Source: Epilithonimonas sp. JDS
GTDB taxonomy: Bacteria > Bacteroidota > Bacteroidia > Flavobacteriales > Weeksellaceae
Direction of reading: 5' to 3'
Assembly (NCBI RefSeq): GCF_021261315.1
Contig: NZ_JAJSAX010000009.1
Coordinates: 59,334-123,333, forward strand
Length of the DNA: 64,000 nucleotides
Below, in pieces: positions 9,022 to 18,004 of this stretch (position 1 is the stretch's first letter; each line of letters starts with the position of its first letter). A model generated the notes under the pieces. It was not told the origin of the DNA, ran no database searches, and saw only the letters and a list, made by a program, of their open reading frames with translations. The translations under genes and the position numbers were made by a program.

Positions 9022-10143
9022 TTGAAAATACTTTTTATTTCTTCTTGGTTTCCGAATAAACTCGAACCTACAAATGGTAATTTTGTGCAACGCCACGCAG
9101 AAGCTGTTGCTTTGAAACATGATGTAGAAATTCTTCATACAATCGGGGATTTTAATCAAACTGAAACCTTTGTTTTCGATGATAAAGTGATCAACGGAAT
9201 CAGGACTCTCATTATTTATTATAAAAATTCTAAAAATCCGATCCAGAATTTCTTACGAAGAATGAAGGCTTATAAAATGGGATTTGCGAAAATGCAGAAA
9301 CCAAATCTGGTTCATGCCAATGTACTTCACAACAATATGCTGTTTGCTGTTTATCTGAAGAAGAAATTTAAAATTCCTTTTGTGGTAACCGAACATTGGA
9401 CAGCTTTGCAAAAACAAAATCTCGATAAAACTTCTGCAAATATCAAGCGAATTGCAAAATTGATAGCAAAAAACGCAGGTTATATTCTGCCAGTAAGTGA
9501 AAATCTACTTGAAAGTCTGCAAGCTATCGGAATCAAAACGCCAATGAAAGTGATTTCGAATGTGGTCAATACAGATGTTTTTACAATTAAACCAAATCCT
9601 GAAAATCCGACAGCGAAATTTCTTCATGTTTCCAGCTTAATTCCGAGAAAACGTCCAAATCAGATCATTGAAACCGTTCATAAACTAAAACAAAGCGGTT
9701 ACAATGTGTCGCTGGAAATTGGTGGTGACGGCGATACCAAAACGCTTAATAATCTCGTGAAAAAATTGAATGCTGAAAGCTATATTTCAGTTTTTGATGA
9801 AATCTCGTATTCCGAAGTGGCGGAAAAAATGCAGACTTCTGATTGTTTTATTCTTTTCAGTGACAACGAAACACAAGGTTGCGTCATCCTGGAATCATAC
9901 GCGTGTGGAAAACCCGTCATTGCAACCGCAGTTGGCGGTGTTCCCGAGTTTGTAAAACCAGGTCTGGGAATATTGATTGAAAAGGCCAATGAAACAGAAC
10001 TATACCAATCGATGGAAAATTTTCTAAATCACAAAATGAATATTGAAAAACCAGAAGTTCTGAGACAATTTGTTGTAGATCATTTTTCTAAAGAAAGCAT
10101 CTGCCGGCAGTTTTCAGATATTTATAATGAAGTTTTAAGCTGA
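9022..10143 (+). CDS. glycosyltransferase family 4 protein
   Basis: This 373-residue GT-B fold enzyme transfers a sugar from a nucleotide donor during surface polysaccharide synthesis. It starts at TTG 9022, which gives the typical N-terminus KILFISSWFPNKLEPTNGNF. The C-terminal donor domain has the E-x7-E motif in ETQGCVILESYACGKPV (about 282-298), followed by the GGVPEFV loop. There is no signal peptide or membrane anchor. Its TGA stop overlaps the ATG of the next gene (TGATG), indicating translational coupling with the asparagine-synthetase-like gene. Sugar specificity cannot be read from the sequence. Confidence 0.93.
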   Translation: MKILFISSWFPNKLEPTNGNFVQRHAEAVALKHDVEILHTIGDFNQTETFVFDDKVINGIRTLIIYYKNSKNPIQNFLRRMKAYKMGFAKMQKPNLVHANVLHNNMLFAVYLKKKFKIPFVVTEHWTALQKQNLDKTSANIKRIAKLIAKNAGYILPVSENLLESLQAIGIKTPMKVISNVVNTDVFTIKPNPENPTAKFLHVSSLIPRKRPNQIIETVHKLKQSGYNVSLEIGGDGDTKTLNNLVKKLNAESYISVFDEISYSEVAEKMQTSDCFILFSDNETQGCVILESYACGKPVIATAVGGVPEFVKPGLGILIEKANETELYQSMENFLNHKMNIEKPEVLRQFVVDHFSKESICRQFSDIYNEVLS

Positions 10144-11789
10144 TGCAGGGTTTCCAAATTCATATTTCTGAAAATAATATTGAGTCATCGGTGTTTTACG
10201 CTGATGATTACGATTCGTTTTTATTAAAAAATGACAGCCTGGAAATTGCTGTTGAAGGTGTAATTCTAAATAAAAAAAAACTTTTAAAAAGTTATACCGT
10301 TTCAGATTTCCCGACACTTTTTGACAAGCTTTATCGTGAAAGTAAAATTGCTTCTATTAAGGAATTGGACGGAGAATTTCGTGGATATATTTGGGATAAA
10401 TTAGAACATAAAATTTTTGTTTTTACCAATCCTACCTCTACACAGCGCGTTTTTTATTCTAAGCAAAATGGACAAATTTTTATCGATTCTCATTTGGTTC
10501 GATTGAATAATTCGATTAGAGAAAATCAAATTTCTACTGCTCCAAATATCAACAATCTTTATAAATTATTGGCATTTGGAAATATGCTTGAGAATGAAAC
10601 GCCCATTGAAAATGTATTCAAAATACTGGACGGACATTACATCGAAATTGATCTGAAAACTCATAATATTACCGAGAAAAAATATTTTGATCTGGACCAA
10701 ATCGCTTATTTCCAAGGCTCCAAAGAAATGGCGGTTCGGGATCTGAATGATATATTTTCAGAGAATATCAGATTGGAATATGAGAAAGACGATGAACTCA
10801 ATTCCCAACATTTTACTTTGCTAAGTGGCGGACTGGACAGCAGAATGGGACTTTTGTACGCCGATAAACTTGGTCACAAGCCAGATGAGGCTTTTTGTTT
10901 TTCTCAATCGGAATATCTGGATGAAACGATCTCCAGACAGATTGCAAAAGATTATGAAATTAATTATAAATTCCAGTCTTTAGACGGCGGAATTTATCTT
11001 AAATATATTGATAAACTGACAGAGTTGTCAGAAGGCTGCGGCTTGTACACTGGTGGGATTCACGTTCAATATGCCTTTGAAAATTTGACTGATTTCAATT
11101 TTAAAATTGTCCACAGCGGCTCTATTGGCGACGGCATTTTAGGTGGTTTCAATACAGTTCCGTACAGACAAAAGCCTGGCGAGTTCAAAATTGTTGTCAA
11201 CAGGAAATTCCTTCCGAAAGTAAAATCAGACTTCGACAAAATTCGAAACGATTACGAATCAGAAGAATTGTTCTACCTAAGAAATGTAGCTTACAACAGA
11301 ACAGTTTTGGGAGCGCAGGTTATCCAGCAATATGGCTACCAGACGTCTCCTTTTATGTCGAAAACGATGCTGGCATTTGCAATCAGTCTTCCTGAAAAAT
11401 GGAAAATCAATCAAAAATTATATCTCGAATGGCTGAATCAATGTATGCCAAATGGAGCTGATTATGTCTGGGAGAAAACGGGAATGAGGCCAAATGCCCA
11501 ATGGAAAAATACATTCGGTCCAAAGGTAATCAAGCGTGTTTCAAAGCTTTGGAACGCCAAAATTACCAAGCAAACCGAGCGTACCAGTATGTATCCTTAT
11601 GAGTTTTATTACTATAATTCTAAGGACATTCAGGATTATTATGAAACCTATTTCAACGAAAATATTTGGCGCTTGGAGAATTACAAGGACCTCCAGGCTG
11701 ATGTACAATTTCTTTTTTCACAGAAGGATTTCTATCAAAAGAGTCAGGCTGTCAATATTTTGGCTATTTTTAAGTTATATTTCAGTTAG
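10143..11789 (+). CDS. asparagine synthetase-like protein lacking the glutaminase Cys
   Basis: The protein has 548 residues. The C-terminal synthetase domain has the PP-loop SGGLDS at 228-233, which activates a carboxylate with ATP. The N-terminal half resembles a class II glutamine amidotransferase fold, but it begins MQGFQ. The catalytic Cys2 needed to hydrolyse glutamine is absent, so glutamine-dependent asparagine synthesis is unlikely. AsnB homologues in polysaccharide loci are thought to amidate glycans or act as ligases. It is coupled by 1-nt overlaps to the GT4 gene before it and the flippase gene after it, which supports a role in the same glycan pathway. Confidence 0.85.
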   Translation: MQGFQIHISENNIESSVFYADDYDSFLLKNDSLEIAVEGVILNKKKLLKSYTVSDFPTLFDKLYRESKIASIKELDGEFRGYIWDKLEHKIFVFTNPTSTQRVFYSKQNGQIFIDSHLVRLNNSIRENQISTAPNINNLYKLLAFGNMLENETPIENVFKILDGHYIEIDLKTHNITEKKYFDLDQIAYFQGSKEMAVRDLNDIFSENIRLEYEKDDELNSQHFTLLSGGLDSRMGLLYADKLGHKPDEAFCFSQSEYLDETISRQIAKDYEINYKFQSLDGGIYLKYIDKLTELSEGCGLYTGGIHVQYAFENLTDFNFKIVHSGSIGDGILGGFNTVPYRQKPGEFKIVVNRKFLPKVKSDFDKIRNDYESEELFYLRNVAYNRTVLGAQVIQQYGYQTSPFMSKTMLAFAISLPEKWKINQKLYLEWLNQCMPNGADYVWEKTGMRPNAQWKNTFGPKVIKRVSKLWNAKITKQTERTSMYPYEFYYYNSKDIQDYYETYFNENIWRLENYKDLQADVQFLFSQKDFYQKSQAVNILAIFKLYFS

Positions 11790-13036
11790 TGGGAAATCTG
11801 TCGGATTTTATCAGAAATTTTTTCAAAAACAAAGGTCATTTTGTCTTTGGGTCGCTGCTTATTGCGAAGATTTGCGGGTTCGTAACTTCAGTTGCAATTA
11901 TCAGATTATTACCGGAAAATGATTTTGGTTTGGTAAGTATTGTCGCAGCGTTGTCTGCTGTTTTTATGGCATTTAGCGGATTTGGGAGCCAGCAGGTTTT
12001 GTTGAGGTACGGTTCCATTGCCAAGATGGCGGAAGAAAAAAACGCACTGTCTGTTTATCTCTGGAAACAGGGTTTTTATTATCAGATCATCTTAAGTTTG
12101 ATATTTCTGCTCTCATCTCTATTTTATCTTGACAATTTTAAAAAGATAATCATTCTGTTTTTGGCTTTCGCTATCCGGCTGGTTGGATTTTTTTTCTATA
12201 ATCACATCCAGTCACAATTGCGCATCAATGGAAAAAACAAGGAATTTGCGAGACTGAATAATGTTGTCAACATTTCTGGATTAGTTTCGACACTTGTTTT
12301 AACGTATTTTTTTGGGCTATTAGGATATTTGGCAGCAATTACCATAATGCCTTTTGTCGCATTGTTTTGGTACAGAAATATTGATTTTTCACAAAAAAAA
12401 GAATCATTTAGTTTTTCAAAAAAAGAGATTTGGCGATACGGGCTATTTACGGCCGGAACTGCTGTTTTGAGTGACACTTTATTCTCTCTGGATATTATTC
12501 TGATCAGTTTTCTGATGAGTGAATCAGCGGTTGCAGATTACAAAACAGCGATCTTGATTCCTGCAAATTTGACTTTCATTGCCCTTACTTTTATGCAAAG
12601 TGATTTTCCTGAATTGGCGAAAAATCATAATGACAAAAATTTCTTAAAATATTATATATCAAATTATTACAAAATATTCATTCCGCTTTGCAGCTTGATC
12701 TTTATTTCTTTTTACTTTCTTAATGATTTTATTGTCACCTTATTTTTTGGAGAAAAATACGAGGGAATCGAATCGCCGTTCCTTATTCTTACGGCAGCTT
12801 TTCTTCTCAATATGCTGATGAGAAATCTATACGGAAATCTTCTTTCGGCAGTTGGGAAGATGGCGTACAATACGGTCGTTTCTGCTTCTGCCTTGTTGAT
12901 TTTAGGGATACTTTCTCTTTTTCTAGTCCCGAAATTTGGAGTCGAAGGAATGGCGATTGCACAGTCTGCAACTTTATTTACGACAGGAATTTTATTAATG
13001 ATTGGATTCTTGTCCCACTACAGAAAATTGTCGTGA
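11789..13036 (+). CDS. Wzx-like oligosaccharide flippase
   Basis: This 415-residue polytopic protein of the polysaccharide biosynthesis/MATE-like superfamily has about 12 membrane segments. It would flip lipid-linked oligosaccharides across the inner membrane. The start is GTG 11789, which overlaps the TAG of the asparagine-synthetase-like gene by one base, and the coding frame is GTG GGA AAT CTG. The N-terminal NFFKNKGHFVFGSLLIAKI and the following GFVTSVAIIRLLPENDFGLV are typical of Wzx proteins. No polymerase (Wzy) or chain-length regulator is adjacent, so this is a minimal locus. Confidence 0.88.
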   Translation: MGNLSDFIRNFFKNKGHFVFGSLLIAKICGFVTSVAIIRLLPENDFGLVSIVAALSAVFMAFSGFGSQQVLLRYGSIAKMAEEKNALSVYLWKQGFYYQIILSLIFLLSSLFYLDNFKKIIILFLAFAIRLVGFFFYNHIQSQLRINGKNKEFARLNNVVNISGLVSTLVLTYFFGLLGYLAAITIMPFVALFWYRNIDFSQKKESFSFSKKEIWRYGLFTAGTAVLSDTLFSLDIILISFLMSESAVADYKTAILIPANLTFIALTFMQSDFPELAKNHNDKNFLKYYISNYYKIFIPLCSLIFISFYFLNDFIVTLFFGEKYEGIESPFLILTAAFLLNMLMRNLYGNLLSAVGKMAYNTVVSASALLILGILSLFLVPKFGVEGMAIAQSATLFTTGILLMIGFLSHYRKLS

Positions 13037-13044
13037 AAGAATTT

Positions 13045-13052
13045 TATCTTTG
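13045..13052 (+). promoter_or_regulatory. candidate -7 box very close to a start codon
   Basis: TATCTTTG is a perfect TAnnTTTG box ending only 5 nt before the ATG at 13058. If used, transcription would start at or next to the start codon and give a leaderless or nearly leaderless mRNA. Confidence 0.35.
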
Positions 13053-13057
13053 CAAAG

Positions 13058-13567
13058 ATGAAACTCAGATTTTCCATACTTATATCAGCCATAATGTTGC
13101 TTTTTTCTTGTCAAAGAGACGAGGAAGAAACTCAGACTATCGATCAGGTTCTAAAACTTTATATGACGAGTGCTGCTACCGGACAGGATTTGTTCAATTC
13201 CAACATTGAAGGATCGTACTCCACACCGGCTTTGCTGGATCTTTTGGGAGAGAAAGATTTGCAGATTATTTCCGGAGCTACCTTTCCAAAGGATGCAGAC
13301 ACATTGGTTTACATGGATTATCCGGCGGGAGCAGCTAGGATTAAAATTGATTCTCTGAGTAATGATAACGAACAGACATATTATTCCAGATTTATCATCA
13401 GATTACCGCGAACAATTAATGAAGTAGTGGTAAATGATGACGATACGATCGAAATCGAATATAAATCAACACCGTCACTTTTTCAGATCTCAAAACTTTG
13501 GTATAATGGTGAATTGAAATTCACAAAAGTTCAGGGCAAGGCAAACATTGTCAAGATCGTGAAATAA
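13058..13567 (+). CDS. hypothetical lipoprotein
   Basis: The protein has 169 residues. A lipoprotein signal peptide is clear (MKLRFSILISAIMLLFSCQ, acylated Cys at about 18), followed by an acidic linker DEEET. The mature part looks like a small beta-rich domain with no family I recognise. It lies 21 bp after the flippase gene and could be the last gene of that transcript or have its own promoter at 13045. The function is unknown. Confidence 0.85.
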   Translation: MKLRFSILISAIMLLFSCQRDEEETQTIDQVLKLYMTSAATGQDLFNSNIEGSYSTPALLDLLGEKDLQIISGATFPKDADTLVYMDYPAGAARIKIDSLSNDNEQTYYSRFIIRLPRTINEVVVNDDDTIEIEYKSTPSLFQISKLWYNGELKFTKVQGKANIVKIVK

Positions 13568-13581
13568 AATCCCTAAATTTG
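13548..13581 (+). promoter_or_regulatory. candidate serS promoter
   Basis: A -7 box TAAATTTG (13574-13581) is preceded by TTG at 13548-13550, 23 nt upstream. This spacing fits the Bacteroidetes promoter form. The -33 part lies inside the end of the lipoprotein gene. Confidence 0.45.
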
Positions 13582-13620
13582 CAATCATAGTCAGAGTTTG
13601 AAAATTAAAAAAACGAATTT

Positions 13621-13655
13621 CTGACAACCAATAACTATCAACCAACAACCAAACT
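13621..13655 (+). repeat. heptanucleotide-phased tract ending at the serS start codon
   Basis: Five consecutive 7-nt units of the CCAACAA/CTATCAA type run exactly up to the ATG at 13656. The units are degenerate but keep the 7-nt phase. Confidence 0.65.
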
Positions 13656-14924
13656 ATGTTACAGGTTAATTTTTTGCGCGAGAACAAAGAGCGCGTTTTG
13701 GAAGGCTTGAAGAAAAGAAGCTTCAAGGAATTAGATTTGGTCGATGCAGCCATCAATGCTGACGACGAAAGAAAAAAACTGCAGTTTGAGCTAGACTCAC
13801 AACTTTCCGAAATGAACAAAATTTCGAAAGAGATCGGAATCTTGATGAAAGAAGGGAAAAAAGAGGAAGCTGAAACGGCAAAATCCAAAACTTCGCAATA
13901 CAAAGATTCCAGCAAAGAATTACAATCGCAACTTGCTGAAGCCGAGAAAGCCTTGATCACCATTCTTTATCAGATCCCAAATGTACCTTACGAGAAAGTC
14001 GTAGCAGGTGTTTCTGCTGATGATAACGAGATCATTTACGAATCAACAACAGTTGAAGGTCTTGGTGAAGGTGCGATTCCACACTGGGAATTGGCAAAAA
14101 AATACAATTTGATAGACTTTGAATTGGGTGTTAAAATCGCTGGTGCTGGTTTCCCTGTTTATTTTGGGAAAGGTGCGAGATTACAGAGAGCGTTGGTTCA
14201 ATATTTCTTGGATAAGAACGTTGATGCAGGCTATCTGGAAGTGAATCCGCCACACGTGGTGAACGAAGCTTCCGGCTATGGAACTGGACAATTGCCCGAT
14301 AAAGAAGGACAAATGTATTACATCAATGCAGATGATCTATATTTAATTCCAACAGCGGAAGTTCCGGTGACGAATCTTTACCGCGATGTTTTGTTGGATG
14401 AGAAAGATCTGCCAATCAAGAATACAGCGTTTTCTCAATGCTACAGAAGAGAAGCGGGAAGTTATGGCGCGCACGTGAGAGGCTTGAACAGACTTCACCA
14501 ATTCGAGAAAGTGGAAATTGTAAGAATCGAGAAACCAGAAAATTCTTATGCTGTTTTGGAAGAAATGGTAGAACATATCAAATCCATTTTGGAAGATTTG
14601 GAATTGCCTTACAGAATCCTAAGACTTTGCGGTGGAGATACAGGTTTTGCATCGGCAATGACTTACGACTTCGAAGTTTGGAGCGCAGCGCAGGAAAAAT
14701 GGCTGGAAGTAAGTTCTGTTTCTAACTTCGAAACTTTCCAGGCCAACCGGTTGAAATGCCGTTACAAGGCAGATGGAAAATCGCAATTGGTTCACACACT
14801 AAACGGTTCTGCAATGGCTTTGCCAAGAATTATGGCCGCTTTGTTAGAAAATAATCAAACAGAAGACGGGATTAAATTGCCAAAGAAAATCGCAGAATAT
14901 GCAAGATTTGAATTGATCAATTAA
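13656..14924 (+). CDS. serS: serine--tRNA ligase
   Basis: This 422-residue class II aminoacyl-tRNA synthetase charges tRNA-Ser (and tRNA-Sec where present) with serine in the cytoplasm. The N-terminal long antiparallel coiled-coil arm that grips the tRNA variable arm covers about residues 28-105. Motif 2 is seen in FSQCYRREAGSYG (about 262-274). Motif 3 is in NGSAMALPRIMAALLENNQ (about 386-404). Length is normal for the family. The ATG at 13656 is preceded immediately by a heptanucleotide tract, and a hairpin terminator follows at 14977. Confidence 0.98.
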   Translation: MLQVNFLRENKERVLEGLKKRSFKELDLVDAAINADDERKKLQFELDSQLSEMNKISKEIGILMKEGKKEEAETAKSKTSQYKDSSKELQSQLAEAEKALITILYQIPNVPYEKVVAGVSADDNEIIYESTTVEGLGEGAIPHWELAKKYNLIDFELGVKIAGAGFPVYFGKGARLQRALVQYFLDKNVDAGYLEVNPPHVVNEASGYGTGQLPDKEGQMYYINADDLYLIPTAEVPVTNLYRDVLLDEKDLPIKNTAFSQCYRREAGSYGAHVRGLNRLHQFEKVEIVRIEKPENSYAVLEEMVEHIKSILEDLELPYRILRLCGGDTGFASAMTYDFEVWSAAQEKWLEVSSVSNFETFQANRLKCRYKADGKSQLVHTLNGSAMALPRIMAALLENNQTEDGIKLPKKIAEYARFELIN

Positions 14925-14976
14925 TTCAAAAAAGTAATTAACGCAAAGGCGGAGAATTCTTTTCTGCACAAATATA

Positions 14977-15012
14977 AAAGTCGCAAATTCAACTTTGCGA
15001 CTTTCTTTTTTT
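14977..15012 (+). terminator. rho-independent terminator containing the AAGTCGCAAA hairpin
   Basis: A perfect 11-bp stem (AAAGTCGCAAA with TTTGCGACTTT) around a 6-nt loop is followed by a T-rich run. The stem is the same sequence that forms the inner hairpin of the paaA-paaB spacer repeat (46633-46662). An AACGCAAAGGCG half-site precedes it at 14940. Confidence 0.8.
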
Positions 15013-15047
15013 ATATTGAAATTTACTGGCGACTTTGCTATAAAAAA

Positions 15048-17171
15048 CTACTTCAAATTCAAATAGTAATTCCAGATCAATCGGATCTCACCATAATCAA
15101 AATCTGCAGGCAAGGCCGCTTTCCAATCATTGATGTTCTCCTCTGGACTTTGCTTGAAAACCTTTTCGAAAGCATTTACTTTTTCCTTTGGATAGATTCT
15201 CAATAAGTCATTTTTATCTAGCAAATTCTGCTCAGCATATTTAGATAAATGCCCAAAAATAGTAGAGTTTACCAAACCTCGTTCTCTCGCAATTTCAGAA
15301 ATGGTTTTTCCGTCCTGGAACAATTGATAGGTCAAAACGTGCGTCGGAACTTTATTGATAGACATCGAGATCACAGCATCTTTTTCCTTGTCGAACAAAG
15401 GTGTTTCCAAAAGATGAACGTCTTTCAGATCTTTCAAATATTCCTCCAAGTCATCCAGCCAAACGCGAAAATCCTCGTTGAAAGCTTTCAAACCTTTCAC
15501 GCCTTTGGTTTCGGAATAAAAATCTTTAAGCGGAGAGAAAACCTTCTCCTTCACATTCGAGAAAAAGAAATTGACCGCACCTTTTGCTTTGACCTCAACT
15601 TCTCGCCATTCCTCTTCACCTTTCAGAAATTTTTGGGTTTTCTGAAGCAATATTCTTTCAAATTTCTGGAAGATAGACGTCAGATTTTCGATTTCGGATT
15701 TTAAAGTGATGTAAAGCTTTTGCGATTGGTCCTTATCAATGGATTTGCTACTTCGGGTCATCACCATCCAGCTTTCCAAGGCGGAAACGAACCAAACACA
15801 ATCGATTCTTCTAATGACTTTTTGAATGCTGTAATCGTACTTTTCAGAATTTAGGATTTCCTCAATTTTCGAATTGGCGTGCGTCTCGTCCTGAAACTTC
15901 GAAACCCGTTTGTCACTGAAGATCACTTCGGGCGTGATTTTAGATTTTAGGACAATGCCTTCCAAAGTTCTGCAACGCGAAAGTGCCACATAAACCTGTC
16001 CGGAAGCAAAACTTTTCCCAGCATCAATGATCAATCTATCAAAGGTCAAACCTTGACTTTTATGAATCGTTACCGCCCAAGCCAAGCGAATCGGAAACTG
16101 TTTGAAACTTCCCAAGACTTCTTCTTTGATGTTCTTTTCATCATCCAGAGAATATTTTTTCTGTTCCCAGGTTTCTGCTTTCAAAGTGATCTCTTCTTCG
16201 CTTCCGTCTAGGATTACAGAGATTTCGTCTTCATCTAGGTAAGAGATTTGAGCAAGTTTTCCGTTGTAATATTTTTTGTCAGGCGAAGTGTCATTTCGAA
16301 TAAACATGATCTGTGCTCCGATCTTCAATTCCAAAACTTCATCATTTGGGTATTGTGTTTCCTTGAAATCACCTTTCACATCGGCTGTGTAGGAATGTGC
16401 TCTTCCGCCGAGTTCCTTTATTTTTTTTTGATTGATGTCGTCCGCCATTTTGTTGTGCGAACAGAGATAGACATACGCTTCATCTTTTGGGTCGAAGTCT
16501 GGTTGATATCTCTCGTTCAACGTTTCGAAGTCGATGTCTCCGGTAATTCCGTCTCGGATGGCGTTGAGGATCTCAAGAAAATGTTCATCGGTTTGTCGGT
16601 AAACTTTGGTCAGCTCTAGCGTGATGAAATTACTACTTTCCAAAGCTTTGGCGTGAAAGAAAAAAGGCGATGGATAATACATTCCAAGAATATGTTCATC
16701 TCTCACAACCGGAGGCAACTGGTAAAGGTCGCCGATAAATAACATCTGAACGCCACCAAATTTCTGCTGATTCCTGCGAACGTGTCTCAGTGAAAAATCC
16801 ATCATATCCAAAACATCCGCGCGCAACATCGAGGCTTCATCGATAATGATGATTTCGATTTCGCGAAGGAGTTTTAGTTTGTCTTTTCGGTATTTGAAAT
16901 GGACCATCAGATCCGGAATGTTGTTTCCTAGATTTTGGTCGATTCTTTCTGTCGTCGGGAGAAAAGTTCTAAGTGGCAATCCAAACATCGAATGGATCGT
17001 AACGCCACCAGCATTGATGGCCGCAATCCCTGTTGGCGCAACTACAATGTGTTTTTTCTTGGTTTTTTTTACAAAGTCGTTTAGAAATGTAGTCTTCCCA
17101 GTTCCTGCTTTTCCTGTGAGAAAAATGCTACGGTTGGTGTGTTCTACGATTTCAAAAAGAGAATTATTCAT
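15048..17171 (-). CDS. PIF1-like superfamily 1 DNA helicase with C-terminal HTH
   Basis: The protein has 707 residues. Walker A GKAGTGKT lies at 20-27 and Walker B IIIIDEASML at about 107-116. A UvrD_C_2-type motif, TIHKSQGLTFD, lies near 370. This order is that of PIF1/RecD2-like 5'-3' helicases, which act at replication blocks and G-quadruplexes. The C-terminal quarter is unlike PIF1 and carries a winged-helix or HTH_40 type domain (about 625-680, GKTISEIARERGLVNSTIFGHL), also seen fused to RecQ. It lies downstream of ruvC on the same strand, separated by a 177-bp heptanucleotide tract. Confidence 0.9.
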   Translation of the reverse strand: MNNSLFEIVEHTNRSIFLTGKAGTGKTTFLNDFVKKTKKKHIVVAPTGIAAINAGGVTIHSMFGLPLRTFLPTTERIDQNLGNNIPDLMVHFKYRKDKLKLLREIEIIIIDEASMLRADVLDMMDFSLRHVRRNQQKFGGVQMLFIGDLYQLPPVVRDEHILGMYYPSPFFFHAKALESSNFITLELTKVYRQTDEHFLEILNAIRDGITGDIDFETLNERYQPDFDPKDEAYVYLCSHNKMADDINQKKIKELGGRAHSYTADVKGDFKETQYPNDEVLELKIGAQIMFIRNDTSPDKKYYNGKLAQISYLDEDEISVILDGSEEEITLKAETWEQKKYSLDDEKNIKEEVLGSFKQFPIRLAWAVTIHKSQGLTFDRLIIDAGKSFASGQVYVALSRCRTLEGIVLKSKITPEVIFSDKRVSKFQDETHANSKIEEILNSEKYDYSIQKVIRRIDCVWFVSALESWMVMTRSSKSIDKDQSQKLYITLKSEIENLTSIFQKFERILLQKTQKFLKGEEEWREVEVKAKGAVNFFFSNVKEKVFSPLKDFYSETKGVKGLKAFNEDFRVWLDDLEEYLKDLKDVHLLETPLFDKEKDAVISMSINKVPTHVLTYQLFQDGKTISEIARERGLVNSTIFGHLSKYAEQNLLDKNDLLRIYPKEKVNAFEKVFKQSPEENINDWKAALPADFDYGEIRLIWNYYLNLK

Positions 17172-17350
17172 CGATTCAAAGATAGAAAATCAAGAGACAA
17201 AAATCAAAGGATAAGAGACAAGAAAAAAGGTAAAAGATCCAAGAGTAGAAATTAATTTTGCAACTATCAACTATCAACTATCAACTATCAACTATCAACT
17301 ATCAACTATCAACTATCAACTATCAACTATCAACTATCAACTATCAACTA
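17172..17350 (-). repeat. heptanucleotide tandem array between ruvC and the PIF1-like gene
   Basis: On the coding (minus) strand the ruvC stop codon TAG is followed by about 12.9 copies of TTGATAG (plus strand AACTATC, 17262-17350), essentially perfect. After a short break comes a second set of degenerate 7-nt units of the TTGTCTC/TTGATTT type (17173-17250), ending one base before the ATG of the helicase gene. The array therefore fills the whole spacer and supplies the ruvC stop codon. Confidence 0.9.
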
Positions 17351-17902
17351 TTTAACACGGTCAGGATTCTGTTTCAAAAAGCTGTCCCAGCCAGAATAAG
17401 ATTTGTCAGTAGAAATGGTGCCAGAATTGAAATGATGACAAACAGCAACCGCCAAACCATCAGATGCATCAAGATATTTCGTAGGAAATTCTTTCAGTTT
17501 CAAAAGATTTTGAAGCATTCCAGCCACTTGTTCCTTGCTGGCATTTCCGTTTCCGGTGATGGCCATTTTTACTTTTTTCGGAGAATATTCGGTGATGGGA
17601 ATATTTCTGTGAAGACTGGCGGCAATTGCGACTCCTTGAGCGCGTCCAAGTTTCAGCATACTTTGGACATTCTTTCCAAAGAAAGGCGCTTCCAGAGCTG
17701 TTTCGTCTGGATGATATTCATCGATCAACGCTAAGGTCTTATCGAAAATAACTTTTAGTTTGGTCTCGTGGTTTTCATATTTCTTCAAGACCAATTCGTG
17801 CATCACGATCAACTCCATTTTCCCGCCTTTCACGGAGATGATCCCGAAACCCATAATGGATGTTCCCGGATCGATTCCCATAATTATCTTCTCAACTTGC
17901 AT
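17348..17902 (-). CDS. ruvC: Holliday junction endonuclease RuvC
   Basis: This 184-residue RNase H-fold resolvase cuts Holliday junctions, together with RuvAB, during recombinational repair. Catalytic acidic residues are visible as D11 (GIDPGTS), E71 (ALEAPFFGKN), and D145/D148 (LDASDGLAVA). KNVQSMLKLGRAQGV is typical of the DNA-binding helix. Length is normal. The stop codon TAG is formed by the first unit of the heptanucleotide array. Slippage in the array would not change the reading frame because the stop lies at its edge. Confidence 0.97.
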   Translation of the reverse strand: MQVEKIIMGIDPGTSIMGFGIISVKGGKMELIVMHELVLKKYENHETKLKVIFDKTLALIDEYHPDETALEAPFFGKNVQSMLKLGRAQGVAIAASLHRNIPITEYSPKKVKMAITGNGNASKEQVAGMLQNLLKLKEFPTKYLDASDGLAVAVCHHFNSGTISTDKSYSGWDSFLKQNPDRVK

Positions 17903-18004
17903 AATTGCAAAATTACGTTAAGATTTTCATAAAAATTAAAAGCATTATTATATTTTTATTGGAAAGTTGCTAAATTTAAAATTCTTAAATAATAACTATA
18001 AAAC

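Noticed and set aside
11536..11922. Plus-strand frame across the asparagine-synthetase-like and flippase boundary
   Set aside because: It is a shifted frame over two overlapping well-supported genes.
17262..17350. CRISPR-like array
   Set aside because: The units are 7 nt, contiguous and without spacers, so it is a simple tandem repeat and not a CRISPR array.
17258..17734. Plus-strand open frame beginning with repeated NYQLSTI residues
   Set aside because: It is antisense to ruvC and its first part is only the translated heptanucleotide array; no independent coding evidence.
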